A stretch of 11,422 bases of DNA from JANQGH01 sp039819285 (GTDB lineage Bacteria > Pseudomonadota > Alphaproteobacteria > DSM-16000 > Inquilinaceae), in the NCBI GenBank assembly GCA_039819285.1, contig JBCBSH010000152.1:1-11422 (forward strand), given 5' to 3'. The position numbers and the translations under genes were made by a program. The number at the start of each line of letters is the position of its first letter. The stretch's first letter is position 1. The notes beneath the pieces are model-generated. The model had not been told where the DNA came from. It was given only the letters and a program-made list of their open reading frames with translations, and made no database searches. This document shows, piece by piece, positions 1 through 6,410 of this stretch.

Positions 1-363
1 CTCCTCGATGACCAGTCCAATCTCGCCGGCAACGCCTGTCGACAGGCGCAGGGTCACCGAGTCCCAGTGCCGATCGTAGAAGTAGTAGGCGGCGATGCCC
101 TGAACCAGCAACACCGGCGTGACGATGATGATCAGCGTCCGACCGAAGAGCGTGCGGGGCAGGTAACGCTTTAGGCCCAGGCGGCTGAAGATAAACCGCC
201 AAATGCCCCAATAGACGTCCCAGACCCAGCGGGCGCCCTCTCTCAGCCAAGATGTGGCTCGGTTTGCAAGGCCGCCAAGCCCGGACCCTGAGGGCGGCTC
301 GCGTCTTGTCCCGCGGCCGCTATCGGGTCGCTCGGGAGGCACGAGGCGGTCGGTCAGCGCCAT
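1..363 (-). CDS. Sensor histidine kinase, N-terminal part (cut by window edge)
   Basis: The reading frame starts at ATG 363-361 and stays open for 121 codons to the window edge. The visible part has a cytoplasmic leader of about 70 residues rich in Arg, Pro and Trp. A hydrophobic membrane segment follows at about residues 74-96 (the run TLIIIVTPVLLVQGIAAYYF), then the start of a probable periplasmic domain. The HAMP, dimerization and ATPase domains would lie outside the window, so the kinase call depends on context: the gene directly follows an OmpR-type response regulator and its start overlaps that gene's stop (TGATG), which implies translational coupling. This layout fits an EnvZ-like kinase that senses an envelope signal and phosphorylates the upstream regulator. 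The specific signal cannot be told from the sequence. Confidence 0.8.
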   Translation of the reverse strand, partial: MALTDRLVPPERPDSGRGTRREPPSGSGLGGLANRATSWLREGARWVWDVYWGIWRFIFSRLGLKRYLPRTLFGRTLIIIVTPVLLVQGIAAYYFYDRHWDSVTLRLSTGVAGEIGLVIEE

Positions 364-1049
364 CAGAGATCGGGCCTCAAAACGTATCCGGCGCCTCGAA
401 CGGTGACGAGATAGCGGGGTGTCTTGGTATCGGGCTCAAGCTTGCGGCGCAGACGCGTCACCTGCACATCGACCGTGCGAACGTTGCCGCCGAGCCGCGC
501 CTCGGTCCGAAGGTAATCGCGCGACAGGGTTTCGTTGGGGTGCGCCGCCAGCACGCTGAGCAGGCTGACCTCCGCACTGGTCAGGTGAACGAGCTGTCCG
601 TCACGGGTCAGTTCGGTGCGTGCCGGGTCGAACTGATAAGGGCCCAACTGCAAGGGCCCGGTGTCCGGCTTCTCGGTCGGTATGCGCCGGAGGATGCTGT
701 TGATGCGCAGCACCAGTTCTCGCGGTTCAAACGGTTTGGGCAGGTAATCGTCGGCGCCGCTTTCCAGCCCGGCGATGCGGTCGTCCACCTCGCCCATCGC
801 CGTGAGCAGCAGGATCGGCGTCTTCAGCGTCTTGCGCAGGGACTCGGTCAGGTGCAGCCCACTTTCCCCCGGCATCATGACATCCATAACGATCAGATCG
901 AAGGTCAGCGCTTCCAGCTTGGCCCGCGCGTCCGCCGCATCGCTGGCGGAACTCACCATAAAGCCGCTGTCAGACAGGTACTTTCGCAACAGTCCACGCA
1001 ACCGCTGATCATCGTCGATGACCAGAATATGGGGATCTTCGTCCGTCAT
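363..1049 (-). CDS. OmpR/PhoB-family DNA-binding response regulator
   Basis: This is a complete two-domain regulator of 228 residues, the usual OmpR length. The receiver domain (about 6-122) shows the acidic pocket DDD at 12-14, the phospho-acceptor Asp56 in LIVMDVMMPG, Thr83 and the conserved Lys105 in LPKPFEP. The C-terminal winged helix (about 135-228) ends with the typical TVRGAGYVL signature. The gene sits 52 bp downstream of a MarR-type gene and overlaps the next gene, a probable membrane kinase, by one base. From memory, sequence and neighbourhood resemble PetR of Rhodobacter capsulatus, part of the PetP (MarR)-PetR pair linked to cytochrome bc1 expression, so a role in respiratory or envelope gene control is possible but unproven. 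No clear Shine-Dalgarno sequence precedes the ATG. Confidence 0.95.
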   Translation of the reverse strand: MTDEDPHILVIDDDQRLRGLLRKYLSDSGFMVSSASDAADARAKLEALTFDLIVMDVMMPGESGLHLTESLRKTLKTPILLLTAMGEVDDRIAGLESGADDYLPKPFEPRELVLRINSILRRIPTEKPDTGPLQLGPYQFDPARTELTRDGQLVHLTSAEVSLLSVLAAHPNETLSRDYLRTEARLGGNVRTVDVQVTRLRRKLEPDTKTPRYLVTVRGAGYVLRPDL

Positions 1050-1101
1050 GCGCGCGATACTAACAGGTCGTGATCATGGCGCCAAAGAGGGCTGACGGGG
1101 T

Positions 1102-1614
1102 TCAGAGCCGCGCTGAGCGTCGATCCGCCTGCGTCAAATACTCTTCCGGCGGCTCTTCGATCAGACCTAGCAGCACTTGGCGAAACCCTTCGACCGCGTC
1201 GGCGCCGGCCTGCCGATAGGCACGGGCGAAGCGCCGGCGCTGGTTCTCCGTCAGGGCCTGCTCAAGCGCCTGGCCCTTCTCGGTCAACTGCAGCAGGCGC
1301 TGGCGCCGATCGCGGGTGCCCTGATGCTGCTCGATATAGTCTTGCTCGACCAGCAGGTTGATCACCCGGCTCAGGCTCTGTTTGGTGATCTTCAAGATCG
1401 CCAACAGTTGCGACACCGTGATCTGCGGATTTCGGCCGATGAAGTAGATCGCCCGGTGATGGGCGCGCCCCAGGCCGCGTTCTGCCAGGATCGCGTCGGG
1501 TTCGGCGGTGAAGTCGCGATAGGCGTAGAACAACAGCTCAATGCCCTGGCGCAGTTCCTCGTCACGCAGGAACAGCGGGTTTGCCCCTGTCTTCAGATCG
1601 CTCATAGCTCGCAT
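1102..1614 (-). CDS. MarR-family transcriptional regulator
   Basis: The 170-residue protein has the MarR winged-helix layout: an N-terminal dimerization helix (ELRQGIELLFYAYRDF), a helix-turn-helix around residues 65-95 (ITVSQLLAILKITKQSLSRVI) and the wing with DRRQRLLQLTEKG. The DRR and LTEKG elements are hallmark MarR residues. A second ATG three codons in (1605) is an equally possible start; neither has a strong ribosome site. The gene is divergent from the aminotransferase at 1737 and is followed by the OmpR-type regulator on the same strand. This pairing resembles PetP-PetR of Rhodobacter. Inverted repeats in the shared upstream region are candidate sites for autoregulation. The effector ligand cannot be inferred. 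Confidence 0.93.
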   Translation of the reverse strand: MRAMSDLKTGANPLFLRDEELRQGIELLFYAYRDFTAEPDAILAERGLGRAHHRAIYFIGRNPQITVSQLLAILKITKQSLSRVINLLVEQDYIEQHQGTRDRRQRLLQLTEKGQALEQALTENQRRRFARAYRQAGADAVEGFRQVLLGLIEEPPEEYLTQADRRSARL

Positions 1615-1625
1615 GCGGCGTGTTT

Positions 1626-1646
1626 TATGTCATGAATGTTGACATA
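1626..1646. promoter_or_regulatory. Perfect dyad, candidate MarR-type operator
   Basis: TATGTCA (1626-1632) and TGACATA (1640-1646) form a perfect 7-bp inverted repeat with a 7-bp spacer, 21 bp in total. That size suits a dimeric winged-helix regulator. It overlaps the rightward TTGACA -35 and most of the leftward extended -10, so a bound protein would be placed to repress both directions. It lies 11 bp upstream of the first marR-type ATG. Assignment to the adjacent MarR protein is inference from position. Confidence 0.5.
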
Positions 1647-1679
1647 TATCAGGCTTGAATGTTACGACCTAGTCCTAAC

Positions 1680-1703
1680 TTGAGACATAAAATATCGTCT
1701 CAA
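1680..1703. promoter_or_regulatory. Second inverted repeat upstream of ilvE
   Basis: TTGAGAC (1680-1686) and GTCTCAA (1697-1703) form a perfect 7-bp inverted repeat around a 10-bp AT-rich spacer. The half-site GACATA (1684-1689) is also present in the first dyad at 1641-1646, which suggests a shared binding protein. It lies 33 bp upstream of the aminotransferase start, in what is probably the leader or the downstream edge of the promoter. It could also form a short RNA hairpin, but no T-run follows that would make it a terminator. Confidence 0.4.
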
Positions 1704-1736
1704 TCTTTGCGGAACTAACTTTCTGAAAGTACAGAG

Positions 1737-2639
1737 ATGGCGTCTGCTTCTTTCGACGATCGAGATGGGTTTATCTGGCTAAACGGCTCGCTGGTCCCGT
1801 GGCGCGATGCGCACCTGCACGTCCTGTCCCACGCGCTGCATTACGGCAGCAGCGTCTTTGAGGGCGAGCGCATGTATGGCGGCGCGGTTTTCAAACTGAC
1901 GGAGCATTCCGAACGGCTGGTCAAGTCAGCTGAGTTGATGGGTTTTGAGATCCCGTATTCTGCTGCGGAGATCGACCACGCCACGATGGAGGCGGCGCGC
2001 GCCAACAACATCGTCGATGGCTATGTGCGACCCATCGCCTGGCGCGGTTCGGAGATGATGGGTGTCTCGGCGCAGAAGAACCGGATCAACCTGGCGATCG
2101 CGGCTTGGGAATGGCCCAGCTATTTTTCGCCCGAGGCCAAGATGAAGGGTATTCGTATCCGAACGGCGGAATGGCGGCGGCCGTCGCCGCAATGCGCGCC
2201 CGTTCACGCCAAGGCGGCGGGCCTTTACATGATCTGCACACTGTCGAAGCATGCGGCCGAGGCGGAAGGGTGGGACGATGCCTTGATGCTGGACTGGCGG
2301 GGCCGGGTGGCCGAGGCCACGGGGGCCAACATCTTTCTGGCGATGGACGGCAAGCTGCACACCCCGACGCCGGACTGCTTTCTGGACGGCATCACGCGCC
2401 GGACGGTCATCGATCTGGCAAAGGCGCGGGGCATCGAGGTGGTGGAGCGGGCGATCGAGCCAGGGGAAATGGCCCAGGCCGACGAGGTCTTCCTGACCGG
2501 ATCGGCGGCCGAGGTAACGCCAGTCGGCCAGATCGACGATGCTAGCTTCACGCCGGGCCGGATCTGCGAGGCCATGATCGACGACTATGCCAAGGCCGTG
2601 CGCGAGCCCGCGATGGCGGAGAAGGTCGCTGCCGAGTAA
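1737..2639 (+). CDS. ilvE: Branched-chain amino acid aminotransferase (class IV)
   Basis: A PLP-dependent fold-type IV enzyme of 300 residues, close to the usual IlvE length. It catalyses the last step of leucine, isoleucine and valine synthesis, and the first step of their breakdown, by exchanging amino groups with 2-oxoglutarate/glutamate in the cytoplasm. It shows the family signature HVLSHALHYGSSVFEGERMY (29-48), the conserved Arg98-Pro, the PLP-binding Lys159 in VHAKAAGLY, Glu194 before TGANIF and the phosphate-binding region ending LTGSAAEVTPV. It is the only plus-strand gene in the window. The weak purine stretch before ATG 1737 is a poor Shine-Dalgarno. It diverges from the MarR-type gene and may be under its control. 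A D-amino acid transaminase or aminodeoxychorismate lyase is possible but fits the motifs less well. Confidence 0.94.
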   Translation: MASASFDDRDGFIWLNGSLVPWRDAHLHVLSHALHYGSSVFEGERMYGGAVFKLTEHSERLVKSAELMGFEIPYSAAEIDHATMEAARANNIVDGYVRPIAWRGSEMMGVSAQKNRINLAIAAWEWPSYFSPEAKMKGIRIRTAEWRRPSPQCAPVHAKAAGLYMICTLSKHAAEAEGWDDALMLDWRGRVAEATGANIFLAMDGKLHTPTPDCFLDGITRRTVIDLAKARGIEVVERAIEPGEMAQADEVFLTGSAAEVTPVGQIDDASFTPGRICEAMIDDYAKAVREPAMAEKVAAE

Positions 2640-2648
2640 GCGGTCGGC

Positions 2649-3104
2649 TTAGCTCTCCCGCCAGCGGTCGGCGGCCGCGTCATCGCTGGCGCGTGCGTCG
2701 ACCCATCGAGTACCGGTCGTCGTTTGCTCTTTCTTCCAGAACGGTGCCTGGGTTTTCAGCCAGTCCATCAGGAACTGGCAGGCGTCGAATGCGGCCTGTC
2801 GATGCGCGCTGGCGGCGATCACCAGGACGATGCGGTCTCCCGGCTGCAGGTGGCCGTACCGGTGAACGATCAGGCTGGCGTCCAAGGGCCAGCGCCGATG
2901 GGCCTCGGCGTCGATCTCGGCCAGCATGCGTTCGGTCATGCCGGGATAGTGTTCCAGCGTCATCGACCGGATCGCCTCATCGCCGGCAATGTCCCGGACC
3001 AACCCGATGAAGCTGGCGACGCCGCCAATTGATGGGCGACCGCGTGTCAGACAGTCGATCTCCGCGCCGACATCGAAATCCTCGGCCTGAACCTTGACGG
3101 CCAT
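2649..3104 (-). CDS. moaE: Molybdopterin synthase catalytic (large) subunit MoaE
   Basis: At 151 residues this is a normal-length MoaE. With MoaD it forms the heterotetrameric synthase that moves sulfur onto cyclic pyranopterin monophosphate to make molybdopterin. Visible family features are FIGLVRD (32-38), the HR pair at 101-102 and the active-site stretch LKTQAPFWKKE, whose Lys117 and Lys124 align with the catalytic Lys119 and Lys126 of Escherichia coli MoaE, followed by RWVDARASD. It starts 4 bp after the moaD stop, so the pair is almost certainly cotranscribed. It is the last gene of the minus-strand train and ends 9 bp from the convergent ilvE stop. No T-rich hairpin terminator is visible there. 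Confidence 0.97.
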   Translation of the reverse strand: MAVKVQAEDFDVGAEIDCLTRGRPSIGGVASFIGLVRDIAGDEAIRSMTLEHYPGMTERMLAEIDAEAHRRWPLDASLIVHRYGHLQPGDRIVLVIAASAHRQAAFDACQFLMDWLKTQAPFWKKEQTTTGTRWVDARASDDAAADRWRES

Positions 3105-3108
3105 GATC

Positions 3109-3375
3109 TCAGCCGCCGGTTACCGGCGGAAAGACGGCGATCTCGTCGCCGGGCGCGACGGCATCTCCCGGCTGTGCGAAACGCTGATTGATCGCAACCC
3201 GCACAACGCGGTCGTTTTTCAGGGCCGCCTCATAGCGGGGTCCACGCCCGCGCAGCCAAGTCATCAGGCCGGCAACGTCCGTCACGCCGGCGGGCGGCGC
3301 CACGCTCTCCTCCGCCAGGCCGATGCGATCGCGCACCCAGGCGAAATAGAGCAGCTTGATGGGCTGGTCACTCAT
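3109..3375 (-). CDS. moaD: Molybdopterin synthase sulfur carrier subunit MoaD
   Basis: This is an 88-residue ubiquitin-like beta-grasp protein with the required C-terminal Gly-Gly (FPPVTGG). The terminal Gly is adenylated and thiocarboxylated (by MoeB-type enzymes) and donates sulfur in the MoaE active site. The ATG at 3375 is chosen because AGGGG lies about 5-9 bases upstream; an upstream start at 3411 would add 12 residues (MRRLAGHSTLGA) that do not look like the family. Other visible family features are the opening KLLYFAWVRDRIG and the middle RVAINQ. It lies 55 bp after moeA and 4 bp before moaE. Confidence 0.95.
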   Translation of the reverse strand: MSDQPIKLLYFAWVRDRIGLAEESVAPPAGVTDVAGLMTWLRGRGPRYEAALKNDRVVRVAINQRFAQPGDAVAPGDEIAVFPPVTGG

Positions 3376-3430
3376 GGCCCCTAATGTCGAATGCCCGGCC
3401 AGCCGGCGCAACCCCTGGGGGCGTTACCGG

Positions 3431-4684
3431 TCAGTCGAAGGCGGTCCAGGGCACGAACGGCAGTCGGTCGCCGGCCTGGACGCCTTGGATCGATTCGTCC
3501 AAGACCAGCAGGCCGTCGCTGTTCACCACCGACGACAGAATGCCGGCGCCGTCGCGGGGGAAGCGTCGCGCGCATGGTAGCCCATCCCCCTCCGCCAGGG
3601 AGACGCGCAGATATTCGCGCCGGCCCGGCTTCTTTCGGTAATCGAAGTCGGCGATGACCGGGTGGGCAGGCACGGGCGGCAACGAGCGCCCCGCAAGCTT
3701 GGCCAGCAAGGGCCGGGCCAGGATCTGATAGGTCACGACAACGGCAACCGGATTGCCGGGAAGGCCGATGAATGCGCAGTCACCGATTTGCCCCAGGGCG
3801 ACGGGCCGCCCGGGCTTGATGGCCAGTCGCCAAGCATGCAGGCGCCCGCCGACCACCTCAACCGCATCCTTCACATAATCAGCATCCCCGGTCGAGACGC
3901 CGCCGGAGGCGATGATGGCGTGGTGATCGCGGCTCAGCCGGTCCAGCGCCGTGGACACCTGTTCCGGCCGGTCGGGCAGAATGCCTGCGTCCGTCACCGC
4001 GTAGCCGGCGCGACGCAACAGGCCGCCGATCGTGTAGCGGTTGGCATCGTAGACCGCACCTGTCCTGGCCGCCGCGCCTGGCTCCAACAGCTCGTTGCCG
4101 GTCGAAAGAATGGCGACCTTGAGCTGTTCGCGGACATCCAACCGGTCAGTGCCTAAGGAAGCAACCAGGCCGAGATTGGCCGGGCCCAGGCGCGTGCCCG
4201 GCTCCAGGACCGTCTCGCCTCTCCGAACATCCTCGCCGGCGAACCGGTAGTTGGCGCCCTTCTTGATGCCGGCCGGCAGCACGACGATGCCGTCTTTGTC
4301 CCGACAGTCCTCCTGCATAAAGATGGTGTCCGGCCCGGGCGGCATGGCGGCGCCGGTGAAGACCCGCAGGGCCGTTGCCGCGCGGGGTGATACGGTCGCC
4401 GGATCGCCGGCCTGAAGTCGCCCATCAATCGGCAGCCTGGTCTCCTGCCCTTGCGTGAGGTCGGCGAACCGTACGGCATAGCCATCGACAGCGCTGTTGT
4501 TATGGGGCGGCACGTCGCGCGGTGCGACCACCGGCGCCGCCAGAACGCGATCGAGCGCTTCTGACAGCTTAACGGGCTCCGTGCCCACCAGACAGTCCAG
4601 GCGCTGGCTGACGGTCGCCAGGGCGTCGTCCACGGCCAACAGCTTGCCGCCAAAGGCAAAGCAATCGTCGCTTAGCTGGGCCAC
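3431..4684 (-). CDS. moeA: Molybdopterin molybdenumtransferase MoeA
   Basis: The 417-residue cytoplasmic enzyme inserts molybdenum into adenylylated molybdopterin in the last general step of cofactor synthesis. The MoeA/gephyrin signatures are in order: PPHNNSAVDGYAVR (59-72, with the conserved Asp67), the molybdopterin-binding domain from about 187 with STGNELLEPG (194-203), SGGVSTGDADYVKDAV (260-275), and LPGNPVAVVVTY (308-319), then the small C-terminal domain from about 340. The start is GTG at 4684, supported by a GAGG ribosome site five to six bases upstream and by the opening AQLSDDCFAFGG, which I recall as common in alphaproteobacterial MoeA. It overlaps the 3' end of mobB by 13 bp in another frame, so the two are probably translationally coupled. 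Confidence 0.96.
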   Translation of the reverse strand: MAQLSDDCFAFGGKLLAVDDALATVSQRLDCLVGTEPVKLSEALDRVLAAPVVAPRDVPPHNNSAVDGYAVRFADLTQGQETRLPIDGRLQAGDPATVSPRAATALRVFTGAAMPPGPDTIFMQEDCRDKDGIVVLPAGIKKGANYRFAGEDVRRGETVLEPGTRLGPANLGLVASLGTDRLDVREQLKVAILSTGNELLEPGAAARTGAVYDANRYTIGGLLRRAGYAVTDAGILPDRPEQVSTALDRLSRDHHAIIASGGVSTGDADYVKDAVEVVGGRLHAWRLAIKPGRPVALGQIGDCAFIGLPGNPVAVVVTYQILARPLLAKLAGRSLPPVPAHPVIADFDYRKKPGRREYLRVSLAEGDGLPCARRFPRDGAGILSSVVNSDGLLVLDESIQGVQAGDRLPFVPWTAFD

Positions 4685-5280
4685 GCGGCCTCTTTCGCAA
4701 CAAGCGCGTCTTCAAGGCCGACTGCGGTCAGGATGAAGCGCGCGATCTCAGGCACGTCGTTGAGTGGCAGAAGCGGGCGGTCGAGGCCCGTGACCGGCCC
4801 GTCGCTGGCGACGGCCAAAATAGTCGGATCGTCAGGCCAAAGTGGTGGTTTGCCGGTCGCCTCGCGCCAGACCTCCAGCTTGGGGTGACGGTTCTTCTTG
4901 AAGCCCTCGACCAAAACCAGGTCGACCGGGGCGATCAGCCGCAACAGATCGTCCAGCGTCGGTTCCGGCGCGCCACGATGCTCGTGGATCAGGGCCCAGC
5001 GTTTGGCACTGGATACCAGCACCTCATGGGCGCCTGCCTCGCGGTGGGTATGGCTGTCCTTGCCCGGCTGGTCGATATCGAAATTATGGTGGGCGTGCTT
5101 GACTGTCGACACCGTGATGCCCGCCCGGATGAGCGTGGGCAGCAGGCTTCGCACCAGGGTTGTCTTGCCGCTGCCGCTCCATCCCGCCAGGCCGAACAGA
5201 CGTTTCTGACCGCTTTTCGGCTTTTTCGCGCCGCCTTGCCATGCGCTTGAAACGGCGGTCTTCGATCTTGGCCCCGACAT
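4672..5280 (-). CDS. mobB: Molybdopterin-guanine dinucleotide biosynthesis adaptor MobB
   Basis: A P-loop NTPase of 202 residues that assists MobA in attaching GMP to the molybdenum cofactor. It shows Walker A GWSGSGKT (33-40), the family run TVKHAHHNFDIDQPGKDSH, WALIHE, the Walker B-like region VDLVLVEGFK and LAVASD. The ATG at 5280 is the only sensible start. It gives an N-terminal extension of about 27 residues compared with Escherichia coli MobB, which begins almost directly at the P-loop; an even earlier start at 5352 would lie deep in the preceding gene. The first 197 bp overlap the DUF2062 gene in another frame. The stop lies inside moeA. No mobA is visible in the window. Confidence 0.93.
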   Translation of the reverse strand: MSGPRSKTAVSSAWQGGAKKPKSGQKRLFGLAGWSGSGKTTLVRSLLPTLIRAGITVSTVKHAHHNFDIDQPGKDSHTHREAGAHEVLVSSAKRWALIHEHRGAPEPTLDDLLRLIAPVDLVLVEGFKKNRHPKLEVWREATGKPPLWPDDPTILAVASDGPVTGLDRPLLPLNDVPEIARFILTAVGLEDALVAKEAAWPS

Positions 5281-5767
5281 ACCGTCCGAAATAGTAACCT
5301 CCAATCGATCCAGCAATGACAAACGGCATGCTGCCCAGCCAGGTGATCGCAAAGGCGTGCAGCAAAGGGCCAGCCGAAAGGCTGAGGAAATCCATCAGCT
5401 CGAACTGCTCCAATGCGCGAACGGCCTGATTGAGCGCGCCCATGCGCATGTCGCACTGGATGATGCCGCAGCCGACGGTGAAGTAAAACGCGTAGATCGG
5501 CGCCAAGGTGAAGGGATTGGTCACCAGGGTCAGGACCATGGCAATCGGCCAGTTGAACCGATACTTCAGCCAGCGATCGGCAATCACCCAACAAATCATG
5601 ACCGCGACCGCCTGCAGGCCAACGCTGGGCGTCAGCCCCCAGACCATGCCCCAACAGCAGGTCCGCGCCAACACGTCGGACTTCAGACGGCTGCGGACGA
5701 CCGGCTTTAGAAAGCGGCGTCTGAACATCCGGCCGAAATAGCCGAGGGGGCGATCAGATCGTCTCAT
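5084..5767 (-). CDS. DUF2062 domain-containing membrane protein
   Basis: A 227-residue protein. The DUF2062 core spans about residues 15-165, with three hydrophobic stretches (about 36-65, 75-103 and 132-163), the early WGLTPSVGLQ motif and the family marker TNPFTLAPIY (83-92). The biochemical function of the family is unknown; it is an inner-membrane protein. After residue 163 comes a basic stretch (RRFKRMARRREKAEKR), then about 40 residues of Gly/Pro/His/Gln-rich sequence encoded out of frame over the mobB P-loop region. That tail may be non-functional read-through or a frameshift artefact. The start at 5767 is 7 bp after the pgsA stop and has no purine-rich ribosome site; Met14 (5728) is an alternative. 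Its position suggests cotranscription with pgsA. Confidence 0.85.
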   Translation of the reverse strand: MRRSDRPLGYFGRMFRRRFLKPVVRSRLKSDVLARTCCWGMVWGLTPSVGLQAVAVMICWVIADRWLKYRFNWPIAMVLTLVTNPFTLAPIYAFYFTVGCGIIQCDMRMGALNQAVRALEQFELMDFLSLSAGPLLHAFAITWLGSMPFVIAGSIGGYYFGRYVGAKIEDRRFKRMARRREKAEKRSETSVRPGGMERQRQDNPGAKPAAHAHPGGHHGVDSQARPP

Positions 5768-5774
5768 GGGGGGA

Positions 5775-6329
5775 TCAGTGTTGCGAGGCGGCGATCTGCC
5801 GTAGGCCGGCCCGCAGATAGTCCCAGCCGGTGATGATCGTCAACACGGCGGCAACCCACAGGATGGCCAGCCCGACCGGCCGCACCTCCGAAACCGCCGG
5901 CGCCAGGATCAGCAGCATCAGGGCGCCGAGCTGTGTCGTGGTCTTCCATTTGGCCAGTTTCGAGACCGGCAGGCCGGTCGTGCCGACGCTGGCGAGATAC
6001 TCTCTGACGCCAGAGATCAAGACCTCACGGGCCAGGATGATGATGGCCGCGATCATGTGCCAGCCGGGCAGCGAGCCGAACCCGACCAGCAGGATCAGCA
6101 TGATGGCGACCAGCATCTTGTCGGCGATCGGGTCCATCATCTTGCCCAACGGGCTGCCGGTGCCCTGGGCGCGCGCCAGGTAGCCGTCGAGAAAGTCCGT
6201 GACGGCTGCGATCGCGAAGATGGCCGCTGCGACCCAGTAGGCCCAAGGCTGCATCACGAAGAACAGCGCCACCACGACCGGGATCGCCGCCATGCGCGAA
6301 AACGTTAATATGTTCGGCAGATTCTGCAT
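5775..6329 (-). CDS. pgsA: CDP-diacylglycerol-glycerol-3-phosphate 3-phosphatidyltransferase PgsA
   Basis: A 184-residue integral membrane enzyme that makes phosphatidylglycerol phosphate from CDP-diacylglycerol and glycerol 3-phosphate, the committed step to phosphatidylglycerol and cardiolipin. It carries the full CDP-alcohol phosphotransferase signature D-x2-DG-x2-AR-x8-G-x3-D-x3-D: Asp45, Asp48, Gly49, Ala52, Arg53, Gly62, Asp66 and Asp70. The N-terminal NLPNILTFSRM and the LAREVLISGVREY stretch are typical of PgsA rather than phosphatidylserine synthase. Four to six hydrophobic segments are visible. The ATG at 6329 has a GGGG ribosome site upstream. It lies 81 bp after uvrC, an adjacency I recall as common in alphaproteobacteria, and 7 bp before the DUF2062 gene. 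Confidence 0.96.
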   Translation of the reverse strand: MQNLPNILTFSRMAAIPVVVALFFVMQPWAYWVAAAIFAIAAVTDFLDGYLARAQGTGSPLGKMMDPIADKMLVAIMLILLVGFGSLPGWHMIAAIIILAREVLISGVREYLASVGTTGLPVSKLAKWKTTTQLGALMLLILAPAVSEVRPVGLAILWVAAVLTIITGWDYLRAGLRQIAASQH

Positions 6330-6359
6330 GACCCCGATGTTCTGATCTCATCACCGACT

Positions 6360-6385
6360 GGCGTCATCCTAGCGTTAATGACGCC
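6360..6385. repeat. Inverted repeat between uvrC and pgsA
   Basis: GGCGTCAT (6360-6367) and ATGACGCC (6378-6385) form a perfect 8-bp inverted repeat with a 10-base loop, in the 81-bp gap between the uvrC stop and the pgsA start. Transcribed from the minus strand it would fold into a stable stem-loop about 30 bases upstream of pgsA. No T-run follows, so an efficient intrinsic terminator is unlikely. An mRNA processing or stability element, or a protein site, is possible. Confidence 0.5.
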
Positions 6386-6410
6386 GCCGAGTGTACCGGA
6401 CGGGCCAAGA

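Larger units (their letters stand above)
1615..1736. promoter_or_regulatory. Divergent promoter region between marR-type gene and ilvE
   Basis: This 122-bp AT-rich intergenic region must carry promoters for both directions. Rightward, TTGACA at 1639-1644 matches the -35 consensus, with a poor -10 (TTACGA, 1662-1667) 17 bp later. Leftward, the minus strand reads TGATATATG across 1643-1651, an extended -10 resembling TGnTATAAT, with no good -35. Two inverted repeats lie here and are listed separately. The promoter calls are visual matches only. Confidence 0.5.

Noticed and set aside
252..1073. Plus-strand open frame of 273 codons opposite the response regulator
   Set aside because: It is antisense to a complete, motif-verified OmpR-type gene; long antisense frames are common in GC-rich DNA and the translation shows no domain.
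2640..2648. Bidirectional terminator between convergent ilvE and moaE
   Set aside because: The gap is 9 bp and no hairpin with a T-run was found in it or just inside either gene end.
4989..5654. Third minus-strand frame open across the DUF2062-mobB junction
   Set aside because: Its translation has no domain or membrane pattern; both other minus-strand frames hold recognizable proteins.
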